Source: Cryptomeria japonica
Taxonomy: Eukaryota; Streptophyta; Pinopsida; Cupressales; Cupressaceae
Length of the DNA: 64,000 nt
Assembly: GCF_030272615.1 (NCBI RefSeq)
Contig: NC_081412.1
Coordinates: forward strand, 542,890,335-542,954,334
Direction: 5' to 3'
Shown: positions 12,362 through 23,999 of the stretch, piece by piece
Numbering within the stretch: the first letter of the stretch is position 1
How the letters are laid out: each line of letters starts with the position of its first letter
Notes under the pieces: generated by a model
Seen by the model: only the letters and a program-made list of their open reading frames with translations
Told to the model about the DNA's origin: nothing
Database searches by the model: none
Translations under genes and position numbers: made by a program

Positions 12362-13969
12362 GTGCAGCAAGCAGCAAAAATGACTGATTTTATGGAGAGA
12401 ATGAAAGAGAGATGGGTGGAAATCACAAGGATTTTAAAAAAGGGACGGAATAAGGGCAACTTGACCATTGGCAGTAGGAAGGTCAAGGTGAATGAGACCA
12501 TGATCATTGAGGCTACGGGTCTACCGATGTATGACATCAAATTCTATAGGGATAGGAAGTTGTCAGATGATGTAGTGAAGAAACTCCCTAAGGACGAGGA
12601 GGAGAAAGCCAGGTTGGTGAAGGGAAGTCACACTTACTACTCCCCTAAGGTAATTAAGATGATATGGCGACGGGTTTTATTTGCAATTATGGAATTTATT
12701 AGTTTAGATGGGAGATTTACCAGGTTTTACAGCTATTGTTTTGTTATTCTCAACCATTTCTCATATAAGGAGAAAATTTCCATCCCATATTATTTGTTTT
12801 ATGTGCTAAATGCTGGGATAAATGATGCTATCTCCAATCCCAAAACTAATCCTTCTATGCATGAAGGTATTATGGTGATTTTGTACAATCACATGAAGAG
12901 TACCATGATTCAACTGAACATTGCAGAGGTTTCTAAGTCAGACAAGGAATTGGATGACTCAGATGATGATGATGGTGATGGTTACGACACCGAGGTTGAT
13001 GTTGAGGATGACCCCCATATCGCTGGGTCGAGCAAGTGAAGAAAAAAAACAAGGAAAGAGGATCAGAGAAAAGGGTCAGATAGAAGGAAGCAGAAGGGGG
13101 AGGATGATGAAAGTTGATATGAGGAGGAAGATGAGACTGAAGATGTTATGGAGATTGACAGCGAGGAGGTACAAATCCTCTCTAGCCAGAAGCATAAAGG
13201 GAAAACTCTGAGAAAGGAGGATGTGGGAGCTAAGAACCATTCGTCCTTCTCAACTGGTTTTAAGGATAAGGGCCTGGCTAGGGAGGACACCTCCATGAAG
13301 GAAGCTAGGAGTGTAGATTTGAAGGAGGTGGATCTGGAGGTTAATTTGGATCCTGCGAGAGACAAGGCCCAGGATGGCTCCCATATGGATATTGACCTAA
13401 GTTTCAAAAATGGCACAGACAGCTTCAACAAGTTTTTCCTCTAGGTTCAGAAGGAAATAACAAGCATAAAAGATAAACAAACCCAGGAAGCCATCAAAAT
13501 TGAGACTTTAGAAGCTATTGGCACTGGTAAATTTAGCCCCCTCCCTGATTTTTTAAGTGAACTTACCAAAGCAATCAATAATATTGAGGAGATCATTACT
13601 TCCCAACGTAATAGCTTCCAAATCTTGGAAAACAGATTTGGGGATACTAATAAAAGGCTGGAAGGGGTTGAGAATATGCTCAAAAGGATTGGGGAGCAGA
13701 GTCATAAGATCTTAAAGGCCGCCTCTGAAAGCATGAAGGTTCTTATCAGTAAACTTGATAGTGATCAAGGGGAAAAGGCCTCCGGGGACACCATTAAGGT
13801 TAATGAAGACACCCTTGAAGATAAGGAGATCGGTCATGGTGGAAGAACTCACGCGAGCACTAGAAAAAAGCAAAGCCAAAGCAGGGAGATTGAGGAAATT
13901 AAGCGGACTGCTAAGAACATGGAGCAACTAGAGCTAGAAGCTGCTGAGCTTCTTAAGAACTTTACCTAG
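12362..13969 (+). pseudogene. Extra LINE-borne ORF: globular head, acidic linker, coiled coil
   Basis: One reading frame of 536 codons contains three internal stops (13037 and 13112 TGA, 13442 TAG) and no frameshift. Residues about 1-195 are globular, with VKVNETMIIEATGLP near residue 40 and a hydrophobic block (FISLDGRFTRFYSY, NHFSYKEKISIPYYLFYVLN). Residues 195-290 are highly acidic then basic. Residues 360-535 form a long amphipathic coiled coil ending ...KNMEQLELEAAELLKNFT. LINE C shares the head and LINE D shares the coiled coil and C-terminus. No enzymatic motif is visible. It resembles ORFs often named 'putative plant transposon protein', but no function is known to me. It lies downstream of RNase H, where plant LINEs normally have only a 3' UTR. 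Confidence 0.75.
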
Positions 13970-14155
13970 CCTTGGTTTTTTCTGTAGGTCCTATTTGTTG
14001 TCTTTTTGATGCTGGCTTTTTGTTTCTTGGTCAGCTGTCTTTTCTATGTTCGTTGTCTCTTTCTTTTTTGTAGTGCTTTAATGGCTATCTTTTGATCTCA
14101 TGTTGTAATGGGTTTCTGGGGCCCATCAAAACCCGATTTCCCTTAATAAAAAACT

Positions 14156-15067
14156 ATATTAAAATCTACACTAATTAATATAAAAAGACAACACTTGTGA
14201 TTTGATGGTTTTCTTTTTAACACAATGGATTCAATCTAGAATGCTATAAGTTTGACTCATCATGAACTAACCTAAAAAGGTGATGTGTAGACTTTCAAAA
14301 CCTATTCACCCTAAATTATAAAGGCTACGGTAATTGAAAACATCTTATGATAATTGTTGGGTCATTAGGACTAAGATCTAGTAGATTAGACCCTTGGATT
14401 GATCTACTTTATAGTTTATATATTTAAGTGAAGATTCAAAAATAATACACAAACATATATGTAATCTATATGTAAATCAAATATTTTCTAATTTCCTTTA
14501 CCTTAAAAAAATGAAGTGTATTCCAATGGTTTTTCTTTATTCAATCATGTGAAGTAATTGCATAATACATATATTTAAATATTAAAATATAAAAAAATAT
14601 CACACAAATATATATTTAGTTGATTTATAATAACATGCAAAAATCATCATACTTACATAATGCCAAAATGCCAAAATCATTATCATACTTACATTATGCC
14701 AAAAAAATTCTCGATCATACATAATCACAATTATAGCATTACATCATCGCAACCACTATCCATTTATCTTTGAGCTCTTATGCATGTGCTACATAGATGA
14801 GAGCAACCATCATCAATACAAGAACTTGGAGGATAGGAGAACAATGTAGACAAGCCTATCTTGCATGTGAAGATGTACTTAATTTATTTTATATTATTTG
14901 AATGCATTTATAGTTCTCTATTGATTGCTTGTTAAATGCATTTGTAGATCTAAGTTAGTGGCTAGATCCTATTAGTGTTTACAGATAGATCAATATTCAA
15001 CATATATAACAATTCTTTTATATTTTAAATTATTTAATTTCAAATTATACAAATAATAAAAAATATT
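14156..15067. other. AT-rich non-coding DNA with a possible old LTR scrap
   Basis: No gene is seen. At about 14772-14960 the text (gagctcttatgcatgtg, then aacttggaggatagg and ttgattgcttgttaaatg) loosely matches the R/U5 part of the nested Tat LTR (23731-23910), suggesting a diverged Tat LTR remnant. The match is weak and by eye only. Confidence 0.4.
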
Positions 15068-15072
15068 CAAAA

Positions 15073-16150
15073 TGTTGGTATTATGGATGTGTTGCATTGA
15101 TTTTGTCATTGATGTCAACACTTGTCAACACTTATCCTTCTGGATATCTTTGGTTATGTTGAACCGACACATTATGTTCATCGGCATGTTCAGTGACTTA
15201 TGCACAATCACCGGTATATTGTTCACCGACACTGAGGATGACTTGTTATCATCTGGACATCACTTGGTTATGTCGAAGACATGGTTTGGATACTTGGTTT
15301 TGGTATTTCGGTTATTGGTCTAATCGGGTTGACATATTTGTTGTTACCGGCAAATTGGTCTAGGTTATGGACCAACATGCATTATCTATTCCAAATCAGC
15401 ACAACATGTTATGGAGATGATTTAATTAATTGGATATTGTTGTAATTGTATTAAGTCGACATGATGCATCGCATCTTGACTTATTTGTAATTGATTTAAT
15501 TGTAATATTATTAGTTAGCCGACCTACACATTTGGTCTTAGGTTTTGGTATATATGCAAGATCTCATTTGTGAGATAATAAAATAGCATAGAGAGACGAT
15601 ATATGGTTATGGTAATGTAGCATGGTATTTGTGAATATTGAAGATCATATGAGCAGACCATAAAGAAGGTTCAAAGAAGGTTTGAAGGTGATTATCAGAG
15701 CTTAACTGGTACTGAATCCAACATTGGAGATGCTACTTTGAGTAGTACATTATCATTGGATTTAATCATCTAATTGTAGTCAGTGTGACTCCTATCTTCT
15801 GATTGAGCAGTGAGCTCTAGGCGGTTGGCCTTTCTGCATGTGCAGACCCCATTTGTATACACATACTATCTGCAGTAGTATCATATGATTGTGGGTAAGG
15901 TTTCCCACCGTGGTTTTTCCCCTTACAGGGTTTCCACGTACAAATCTCTGTGTTATGTGTTGTGGACGTTGTTTCTCTTTCTGTTCTATGCATTGAGTTT
16001 CACCAGTATTAATATTTACTGTTAAACTGTCTACCAACATTAAGTTTGGTTTACCGGTATTAAGTATCAAGTTTGATTAAGTTATATTTGGGTTGAAATC
16101 AATTGACAATTGATTCACCCCCCCCTCTCAGTTGCCTCCGGATCCTAACA
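15073..16150 (+). repeat. Solo LTR (copia type) with CAAAA target duplication
   Basis: The sequence runs TGTTGGTATT to GATCCTAACA and is flanked on both sides by CAAAA (15068-15072 and 16151-16155). No internal retroelement sequence adjoins it, so the element was reduced to one LTR by recombination. Its 3' end (cacccccccctctcag...cctaaca) matches the LTR ends of the minus-strand copia-like element at 38309-46315, so both belong to related families. The short ORF at 15072-15323 inside it has no support as a gene. Confidence 0.9.
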
Positions 16151-16155
16151 CAAAA

Positions 16156-16967
16156 TAAAAACAAAATATTTTAAAATAGATATAACTATAAATACAATAA
16201 TAAAAAATAAATAATAAAAATAAAAAATAGAAATGAAAATAAATAAGGATTAGGAGTAGCTTGTAATATACATATATATAAAACAAGAACTAAACTAGTT
16301 AAAAATATAGAATTGAAAACAAATAAAAACTAGTATCAAATAGTTAATATCTAAAACAAGAAGTAAATTTCATTTAAAAAAAAAAAAAATTACATATATA
16401 AATAAATAAATTTTAAATTAAATAAAAAAAATAATATTCATTCTTACAAAATTAATGAGTTCAGTACAGTCTTTTGAGGTATGAATTATTGTATTATTTC
16501 ATTCTTTCTAGATCTCTTTTTCATGACGTATATGTAAAACATATAATATATCTTTGATGATATTTATTAATTAATTGAAAATTAAATATGATATTTATTT
16601 TTATTTTTCAATCAACTAATTAATATTCTTTTCTTTCTACCTCTCTTTTCAACAACATGACTCGGCAACGTCTACCCAGCACATAAATTTTACCATTGAC
16701 CATGTTACCATGTTTGATAATTAATTGAAAAAAAAAAACTTGTTATATTTTAATTTTTAATGATTTAAAAAACATGGTCAAATGGTAAGTCTGGGTGCCG
16801 CATAGACAACGGCGTATGACTCTGCTATTGTCGGTAACGTGAGGCCTCCGCCTGGTTGACTCAGTCCTGTTACCACCCATCCTGCCATCGGAGGAGATGA
16901 CTTAACATTTGATATAGAGATCAATGAAACAAATTATGCAGATTACCTCAACATAAAGATTATAGGT
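16156..16967 (+). promoter_or_regulatory. Upstream region of the GLR gene
   Basis: It is AT-rich to about 16650, with A and AT runs, and then less biased to the ATG. An inverted repeat lies at 16674-16706 and 16771-16796, and each arm contains TTGACC. A further TTGACT is at 16856-16861. TTGAC[CT] is the core of the W-box bound by WRKY factors. No convincing TATA box could be chosen. Confidence 0.45.
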
Positions 16968-19900
16968 ATGGCTGGGTGTGAAGTTGGGTTGCGGAATTTT
17001 GGATTTTCAGTGTTGCAGGTTGCTATGGGTGCTCTTTTGTTTTGTGCTGCTGCCCTAGGAGAAGTGAAAGCTCCATCAATAAATATAGGTTGCATAATCG
17101 CGTTGGACACAACTAATGGAAAAATAGCTGAGACTGCTATTGAATTGGCGGTTGAAGACGTAAACAGAAACACCAGCATTCTGAATGGCGCGCTCCTCAA
17201 AATTGATATCCGAGATTCCAAACAAGATGCACTCACAGGCGCTTCTGCAGGTAACAACACCTCCTCTTTAACGGAATCATCTGTTCATTATTGCTCTGTT
17301 TTTGTGTTCATTTGTTTTGGAATAAAACAAAATATTAATGGGTTGAGCTGTGTAATGAATGTTGCAGCATTGGAACTTATAAGAAAAGAATGTGTAAGCA
17401 TAGTCGGCCCACAGACATCCGCGGTGGCTGAGTTCGTTGGGTATTTGGGCGTCGCAGCGCATGTTCCAATTGTGACATTTGGTGCAACGAATCCCTCTCT
17501 TTCCATGCATCGATATCCTTACTTCGTTCGCACAGTACCCAATGATAATATGCAAATGAGGGCAATAGCAAAGCTGATAGAGGAGTATAGATGGAGAGCT
17601 GTGGTGCTTGTGTATGTAGATGATGATTTAGGCACAGGGGCCATTCCAGCCTTAAACGATGCCTTGCGAGATGTGAGGGCAAAAATTGTTTTCAAAGCTG
17701 CAGTGCCTCCCCAGGCCAACGCCTCCTCAATGAGAAATCTTCTTGAGGATGAGTTGATGGGGCTGGAGTCGCGAGTATTCATCGTGCATATGCATGCTGA
17801 TTTAGCTCCAATCCTGTTTTCCGAGGCTTCCAAATTAGGAATGATAAGCAGTGAATATGTATGGATCATTACCGACATATTTGCCACTCTACTGGATTCC
17901 TTCAACGCTACTTCTCTCCTCTCTATGAATGGTGTGTTGGGAGTCAAAAGAAAACTTACACAAACCGATCAGCCAAGTGTGAATGAATTTACAAGAAGAT
18001 GGAAGCAGCGGTTTAGAGCCAAGAATCCTACAATACCAAGCCTGGAATTAAATTCCCGCGCACTCGTTGCATATGATACGGTATGGGCGATTGCTTTTGC
18101 AATCGGTCGTCTCCGGCGTATGAAATCGTTCAATGGGGATTTCTCAGAGACCTCCAGTAGCACCAAGATTTTCAATTTCAAGGTTTTTGACGGTGGAGAG
18201 CAATTGCTTAATCAGATCCTAGGGACAAACTTTCATGGTCTGAGCGGCCTTGTTCAAATAAGTCGTGAAAGGGGAGAACCTTTGGAGTGCTCCTATGATA
18301 TAATAAATGTTGCTGGAAATAATTATAGTGTAGTTGGGTCGTGGACTGAAAGGGACCTGAATATATCTTGGAAACGAGAAATTCATTGGGGCGGTGGATC
18401 AACAAGGACGCCACGCGGGTGGGAGATACCTGCGCAAGGCAAGAAACTGAAAATAGCGGTTCCTTGGCGGAAAGGCTTTACAAAATTCGTCAGCGTAAAA
18501 CCAGTTAAGGCCAGCGCAGGTGCACAAAACCAGACATATGAGATTGCTGGTTTCTCTATTGATGTGTTCACATCGGTGCTCGAAAGATTGGGTTATAATT
18601 TGACGTATGAATGGATACCTTATGGAACTGGCGATGCCACTGCGGGCTACTATGATGACCTCGTCTATCAGGTTTACCTCCAGGTCAGTTCACTTATTTG
18701 TTCCTTTCTGCATTGTAAATCTATATTTCCGTCCGACTGACTGAAATTAAATTTGAAAACATAAACAGAACTTCGATGCGGTTGTGGGAGATGTAACGGT
18801 GCTTGCAAATCGGAGCAAGTTTGTGGATTTCACACAACCGTATACAGAGTCGGGATTGATAATGATGGTAGCAATTTCAGACAAGCGATCAAGTTATTCC
18901 TTGGCCTTCCTGCACCCCTTTACTCCAGCCCTGTGGATAACTACTGTTGTATTTTTCATATTCACTGGAGCTGTTGTTTGGTTTTTGGAGCACAGACGAA
19001 ATAGGCAATTTAGAGGGACGCCCCGGGAACAAGTCTTGACATTCGTCTGGTACTTCCCCCGCTCACTCCCTCTTTGTCTCTATACCATTATTCACAAATT
19101 ACATCCTAACACGAGTTTATATAATATTTAAATATTGTTATAGAGCATTTTATTGATGGTTCTAGTGAATCTGTTTGCAATTATTTGCAAAATTGTAATT
19201 GTCGATATCCTTACAACATACGAAATTTTCTGATTTTTCTGATTCAATTACTTGGTCTTTAATATGCAGGTTTTCCTTTTCCACACTCTTCACGACTCAA
19301 GGTAACAAGATTTTATCCCTGCTTATTATTACAGATGGTCAAACTATAGTGCAATTTACAGTGCTTTCGAATTCTAAATTAATTTTGTTGATTGCGCAGG
19401 GGAGACGATTGTAAGCGGTCTGGGTAAAGTAGTGGTGGCAATTTGGCTTTTTGTAGTTTTTGTGTTAGTGTCTAGTTACACGGCCAGCCTGTCTTCGATG
19501 CTTACAGTCAGACAAATTGTACCAATTGTTGAGAGCCTTGAGTCTTTAATCGCCCAAAATTTGCCAATCGGGTATCACCAGGGATCTTTCATAGACAAGT
19601 ATTTGGTACAACAGCTTGGTGTGGATGAAAGCACACTTCGCCCATATTCATCTCCACAGGATTCCGCCGATGCACTGAAGAAGGGACCCAATAACGGAGG
19701 AGTGGCTGCCATATTTGAGGAGCAAACTATTGCTCAAAATTTGTTAACAGGATGCAATTACTATGCGAGACTTGGTCCCGTGTACAAAACAGGAGGCTTT
19801 TCATTCGTAAGTTAACAAACTTCTCGGTAATCGCACACCCATTAAAATTAACAAATTGTATGATTGATTCAAATTTCGCGTGCAGGTGTTCCCAAAGGGG

Positions 19901-20305
19901 TCTCCGCTGGGTTCAGGTATTTCCAAGGCTATATTAAATCTTTCGGAAAGCAAAGATATGCAAGCAATTCGGAAGAGGTGGTTCAATTCAACTGAAAACA
20001 AATGCAACATTGAGTCTGGTGGATTGGATTCAAACAAATTGAGCCTCGAAGACTTTTGGGGCTTATTTCTTCTCACAGGATGCATATCATTTCTCGCCCT
20101 TGTCTACTATTTGTGTCACCTGCTTTACCGATTTGTGCACAGAAATGAGAATTCATCCCATGACAAATCCATCTCAACCCGATTGCGAACGTTTGCCAAT
20201 TATGCAGACAAGAAGGACATCCCAGCACCAAAAAGAAAGAGATATAAGACCGCAACTTTATCATATGGAACTGAGGCTTCCACTTCGTCTAAAATTCCTG
20301 TTTGA
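16968..20305 (+). CDS. GLR: Glutamate receptor-like ligand-gated channel (GLR), six exons
   Basis: Exons: 16968-17250, 17368-18683, 18769-19049, 19270-19301, 19400-19806, 19886-20305. All introns are GT...AG (117, 85, 220, 98 and 79 bp) and the spliced frame is open: 912 residues. GLRs are plant Ca2+-permeable cation channels of the plasma membrane, gated by amino acids. A signal peptide (GALLFCAAALG) is followed by the amino-terminal domain (about 40-400), ligand-binding lobe S1 from about 453 (LKIAVPWRKGF; NRSKFVDFTQPYTESG with the ligand arginine near 548), M1 (about 587-606), pore helix (FVWFSFSTLF, split by the 32-nt exon 4), M3 with SYTASLSSMLTV, lobe S2 (AAIFEEQTIAQ), M4 (about 831-855) and a basic tail. 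The length is normal for the family. The final codons coincide with the start of a copia LTR, so the tail may be shortened. Confidence 0.94.
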
Positions 20306-20702
20306 TGGCGGTAATGCTTAGCTGCTCATCTTCTTTCTGGGAACATCAGTACCGTCTGTTCACCGCCACTGGAAACTTCTACCGTCTTCAGTCAACTCTC
20401 TGCCAACTGTTGTTTTCCCCTTTACAAACTGGCATCTGATCATCGAATGCAACCTGATCTTGACTTGGCGTGCACTGCAAGGCTATAAACCGCCCTTTGT
20501 GACTATTGTAATAATCTGACAATCTTACACAGAGAACAGATTAGAGACCTCCGCAGAGCTCTGTATCTGTATATGTAATTGTAATCTTCACTCAGATTAA
20601 TAAAGTGTTGTTGCTGCAGCAATTTAACTCTATTTTTGTGTATGCCCTGTTTTGTTCGCTCTGTTTTATGCTCTGTTTCTTGTATCTTTTCCAGATCCAA
20701 CA
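20299..20702 (+). repeat. Copia 5' LTR abutting the GLR stop codon
   Basis: TGTTTGATGG at the start and GATCCAACA at the end form the short TGTT...AACA terminal inverted repeat of copia LTRs, and the primer site follows. A TATA motif (TATAAAC) is at 20484-20490 and an AATAAA polyadenylation signal at 20599-20604. If the start is 20299, the last GLR sense codon is partly LTR and the TGA stop is entirely LTR. An alternative start, TGATGGCGG at 20303, would make the stop codon itself the first LTR bases. Confidence 0.75.
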
Positions 20703-20704
20703 TT

Positions 20705-20716
20705 CGGTATCAGAGC
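20705..20716 (+). other. Primer binding site for initiator tRNA-Met
   Basis: CGGTATCAGAGC lies 2 nt after the LTR. The canonical site is TGGTATCAGAGC, so one base has changed (T to C). It is the usual primer of copia elements. Confidence 0.85.
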
Positions 20717-20918
20717 CTGGACTGGTTGCAAGAATTTATTTTGTGTGAAACAGCACCTGCTGCAACGTGAAGGAGAAGCTATAACAGAGAGATATTTCTG
20801 CAGTGTGAGAGACTTTAAAAGCTAAGTTGTCAAAGAAAAACAGTTGTCTGAAGAGACAAATTTGGGCATTTAAAGGAGAGAAGTAAAAAGACTTTCCTGT
20901 TCTGTTGTTTTTGAAATT

Positions 20919-23200
20919 GTGGCAACTATCAGCAATAGTTTGAATTTGTCACAGCCACATATTCCTTTGTTTAAAAGAGAAAATTATGATTTCTGGTGCA
21001 TCAGAATGAGAACACTGTTCATTTCTCAAGGTTTGTGGGATTTTGTTAAGAATGGCTATTCAGAACTTGCAAATGCACAAGTGCTTGCCTCTTGGACACA
21101 AGCACAACAAGATCAGCTAAATGAAGATAAAAAGAAGGATGCAAAAACTCTCTTCGTCATTCAAGAAGCAGTACACAAGACAATATTTCCTAAAATTTCT
21201 GCTACAACAAAAACAAAATCAAAAGAGGCTTGGGATCTTTTGCAAAATGCACACCAAGGAACAGATACGTTAAAAACAGTTAAATTACAAATGCTTAGAA
21301 GAGATTTTGAAAATCTTTTCATGAAAGATTCTGAATCTATGCAAGATTTCTTTACTCGAGTTATGGGTTTAGTAAATCAAATTAAATCTTATGGAGATGA
21401 TCTCACAGATCAGAAGATAGTAGAGAAAATGTTGAAAAGTTTGCCTTCGAAATTTGATCCTGTTGTAATAGCTATTGAAGAACTAATGGGGTCTCCGCAA
21501 ACACATGAGCAAAGGATGAATTGATCAATGAAAAGATGATTGAACAGGGATTTCAATTAAAGCTAAACATTTCAAAAAATAAAGAGAGAAACTTTGTTGA
21601 ATTATATGGAAAATTCAGAAGAAGAGATAATGAAAGTAAAGAAAGCAATAGTGGACGAGGCAGAGGTTATAACAGAAGAAGATGCTATAGCAATAATGAA
21701 AGAGGTAACCAAAATTATTACAAATCACAAGTGTAATTTTTGCAAAAAGTTTGGACATTATGAACATGATTGTTGGAAAAAGAATAAGACACGTGCTAAT
21801 TTTTTTAAAAGAAAAATTAGTGCAAAATAAATTATTTTTTGCATGTGATGTTACAAATTTTTTTTCTGAAAGTGTTTGGCTTCTAGATAATGGCTGTGTT
21901 AATCATATGCAGGGAATAAGAATATCTTTGTGAAGATGGAAGAGTCTCCTAAAACAAATGTGTGATTGGGCGATGATAAAGAAGTTGAAGTTATGGGCAA
22001 AGGAACAATTGCAGTTAATACTAAACAAGGTATGGAGAAATATTTAAATGATATGTTGTATGTTCTAAGAATTGCACATAACTTATTGAGAAAGGATATT
22101 AAGTTGTTTTTCAAAATAATGAGTGTGTTGTCTATGATAAAACTGATAGCAATTGGATTGTAGCTAAAGTTGGTATGCTACAAAATATAAGTTTTCCTCT
22201 TGGACTTGCATATGTGGAAACTCAAGCTTTGAATGCAGTCCTAAATAATGAATCATGGCTATGGCATATGAGGTATGGGCACATCCATTTTTGAGGGTTA
22301 AAACTACTTTACCAAAAACAAATGGTAAAAGGGTTACCTCGCATCGAACGAGATGATCAAGTCTATGAAGGTTGTATTATCAATAAGCAACATCGAGACT
22401 CCTTTCCTATCATAAAGGCTTGGAGAGCTAAAGCACCTCTTGAATTGGTGCATGTTGATGTTTGTGGTCTAATGCAGACCTTATCTCTTAACAAAAATAG
22501 GAACTTTCTTATTTTTGTTGATGATTATAGTAGAAGAACTTGGGTATACTTCATTAAAGAAAAGTTAGAAGCATTTTCTACATTTCAGCATTTCAAAGTT
22601 AATGTTGAAAAACAAAGTGGTTGCTTCTTAAAGTCTCTATGCACAAATAGAGGGGGAGAATTTAATTCAAATGAATTTCAAGGCTTCTGCAAAAAGAATG
22701 GTATTCAAAGGCAACTGACTTCAAGTTATACTCCTCAACAAAATGGAGTAGTTGAACGTAAGAATCGTACAATAGTAGAGATGGCTAGAAGCATACTCAA
22801 AGCTAAAGATCTTCTGAATACTTTTTAGGCTGAAGCAGTAGCTACATCTGTTTACTTGCTAAATAGATGTCCAACAAAAAGTGTAAAGAATATGACTCCC
22901 TATGAAGCATGGAGTGAAAAAAAACCTGGTGTGGCTCATCTCAAGGTATTTGGTCGGATTGCCTATGCTCATATTGCAGAGAAGAAAAGACAAAAAGATT
23001 GATGATAAAAGTGAAAAATGTTTTACTGGGTATAGTGAAGAAACAAAGGGTTACAGGTTATATAATCGAGCAACAAAAAGTTTGATAACCAGTCGAGATG
23101 TAATTTTTTTTGAAAAGGATACATGGAAATGGAATGAAGAACAAGAAAGGCCAATAATTGGGGGAAGAGAACAAGAAGTTCCATCTCAACGTACTAGCTC
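20919..23200 (+). pseudogene. Copia gag, protease and integrase (decayed, first half of polyprotein)
   Basis: The Gag capsid region (UBN2-like) starts where an ATG is expected, but the codon is GTG at 20919; it runs to about 21525, then shifts frame. The zinc knuckle CNFCKKFGHYEHDC is near 21734-21775. Protease is reduced to WLLDNGCVNHM near 21879, with the usual serine/threonine after the aspartate changed to asparagine. The GAG-pre-integrase zinc finger is near 22255 (LWHMRYGHIH). The integrase core is 22430-22830: first Asp in HVDVCG, the second catalytic position read as CTNRGGEF (Asp to Asn), Glu in NGVVERKNRT. Frameshifts and stops abolish function. Coding is cut by the Tat insertion at 23205. 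Confidence 0.88.
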
Positions 23201-23204
23201 AAGC

Positions 23205-23978
23205 TGTAGACACCTAAAATTGTCATGTCTAATTAAATAAATATATTTATTTATTTAATTATTTTAGCCTAATTCTTCTATTAATTGAATAAATCTTTAT
23301 TTATTTAATTAATTCATTTATCCTCTTCTAGCCTTATTTCTCATTTAGATAAATATATTTATTTATTTAAATTATCCTTTTCCTAAATTAAATAAATACT
23401 TTTATTTATTTAATTGATCCCACTTCTTCTATTAATATCTTTATTTATTTAATTAATTCATTAACCTTTTCTACCTATGACACATGTCATTCATCTCTTA
23501 ATTCCTACACTACCTACCCTCTCATTATTTTCGTATTTTCTCTACCTACCCTTTAATCATAGCCAACCATTTATCTTTTATACCTCTTAATTTTATCCCT
23601 CCATTTCTTATAGTGTCTTCTATATAAGAGGATACTTTCCTTCATTATCAACCCCTGAACGACTACTGGACTACACTAGCATTTGAACTTTCATATGCGA
23701 TCTAGCTATCAACCACATTTCCATTCTTTATTGAGCTCTTGTGCACATAAAAAATCTAAGAGCAAACATATCAAGCAAGATCAATGGAGATAGGAAGAAT
23801 GAAGATTCAAACCCTATTGGACATGTGATGGTATAATCTTTGTGATTTCATTTGATTTGCATTGTCTTAAGTAATTTTCATATGTTATGGTGGATCTTTA
23901 TTGATTGTTAGGCTAGGGTTTTGTGGTTGAATTCATTTAGTCTTTCAACATTGTTATTATCCATTTTCACCATAAACA
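23205..23978 (+). repeat. 5' LTR of nested Tat element
   Basis: 774 bp. Compared with the 3' LTR it contains about 47 extra bases near 23260-23306, made of ATTTATTTATTTAAT-type repeats. A TATA box (TATATAAG) is at 23621-23628. Confidence 0.95.
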
Positions 23979-23981
23979 ATT

Positions 23982-23999
23982 TGGCACGCTTGGTGGGAC
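23982..23999 (+). other. Putative primer binding site
   Basis: TGGCACGCTTGGTGGGAC starts 3 nt after the LTR with the required TGG (complement of tRNA CCA). I could not assign the tRNA with certainty from memory; the site may carry mutations. Confidence 0.6.

Larger units (their letters stand above)
9704..14155 (+). mobile_element. LINE A, right-hand part (left part lies beyond Tat element 1)
   Basis: LINE coding sense starts immediately after the Tat LTR (SSIDPLFLHTIWTPSFS then NG and the RQGDP block). It runs through RT, a zinc-binding domain and RNase H to about 12005. An unusual extra ORF follows to 13969, then a T-rich 3' UTR ending in a GGGTTTCTGGGGCCC / CAAAACCCG / AATAAAAA tail. The same kind of tail ends LINE C and LINE D. 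Confidence 0.8.

Noticed and set aside
15072-15323. 83-residue ORF
   Set aside because: It lies within the solo LTR and resembles no protein.
16968-18740. GLR as a 590-residue single-exon protein
   Set aside because: The frame reads through two introns; splicing at the GT/AG sites gives the complete 912-residue receptor with pore and M3-M4.
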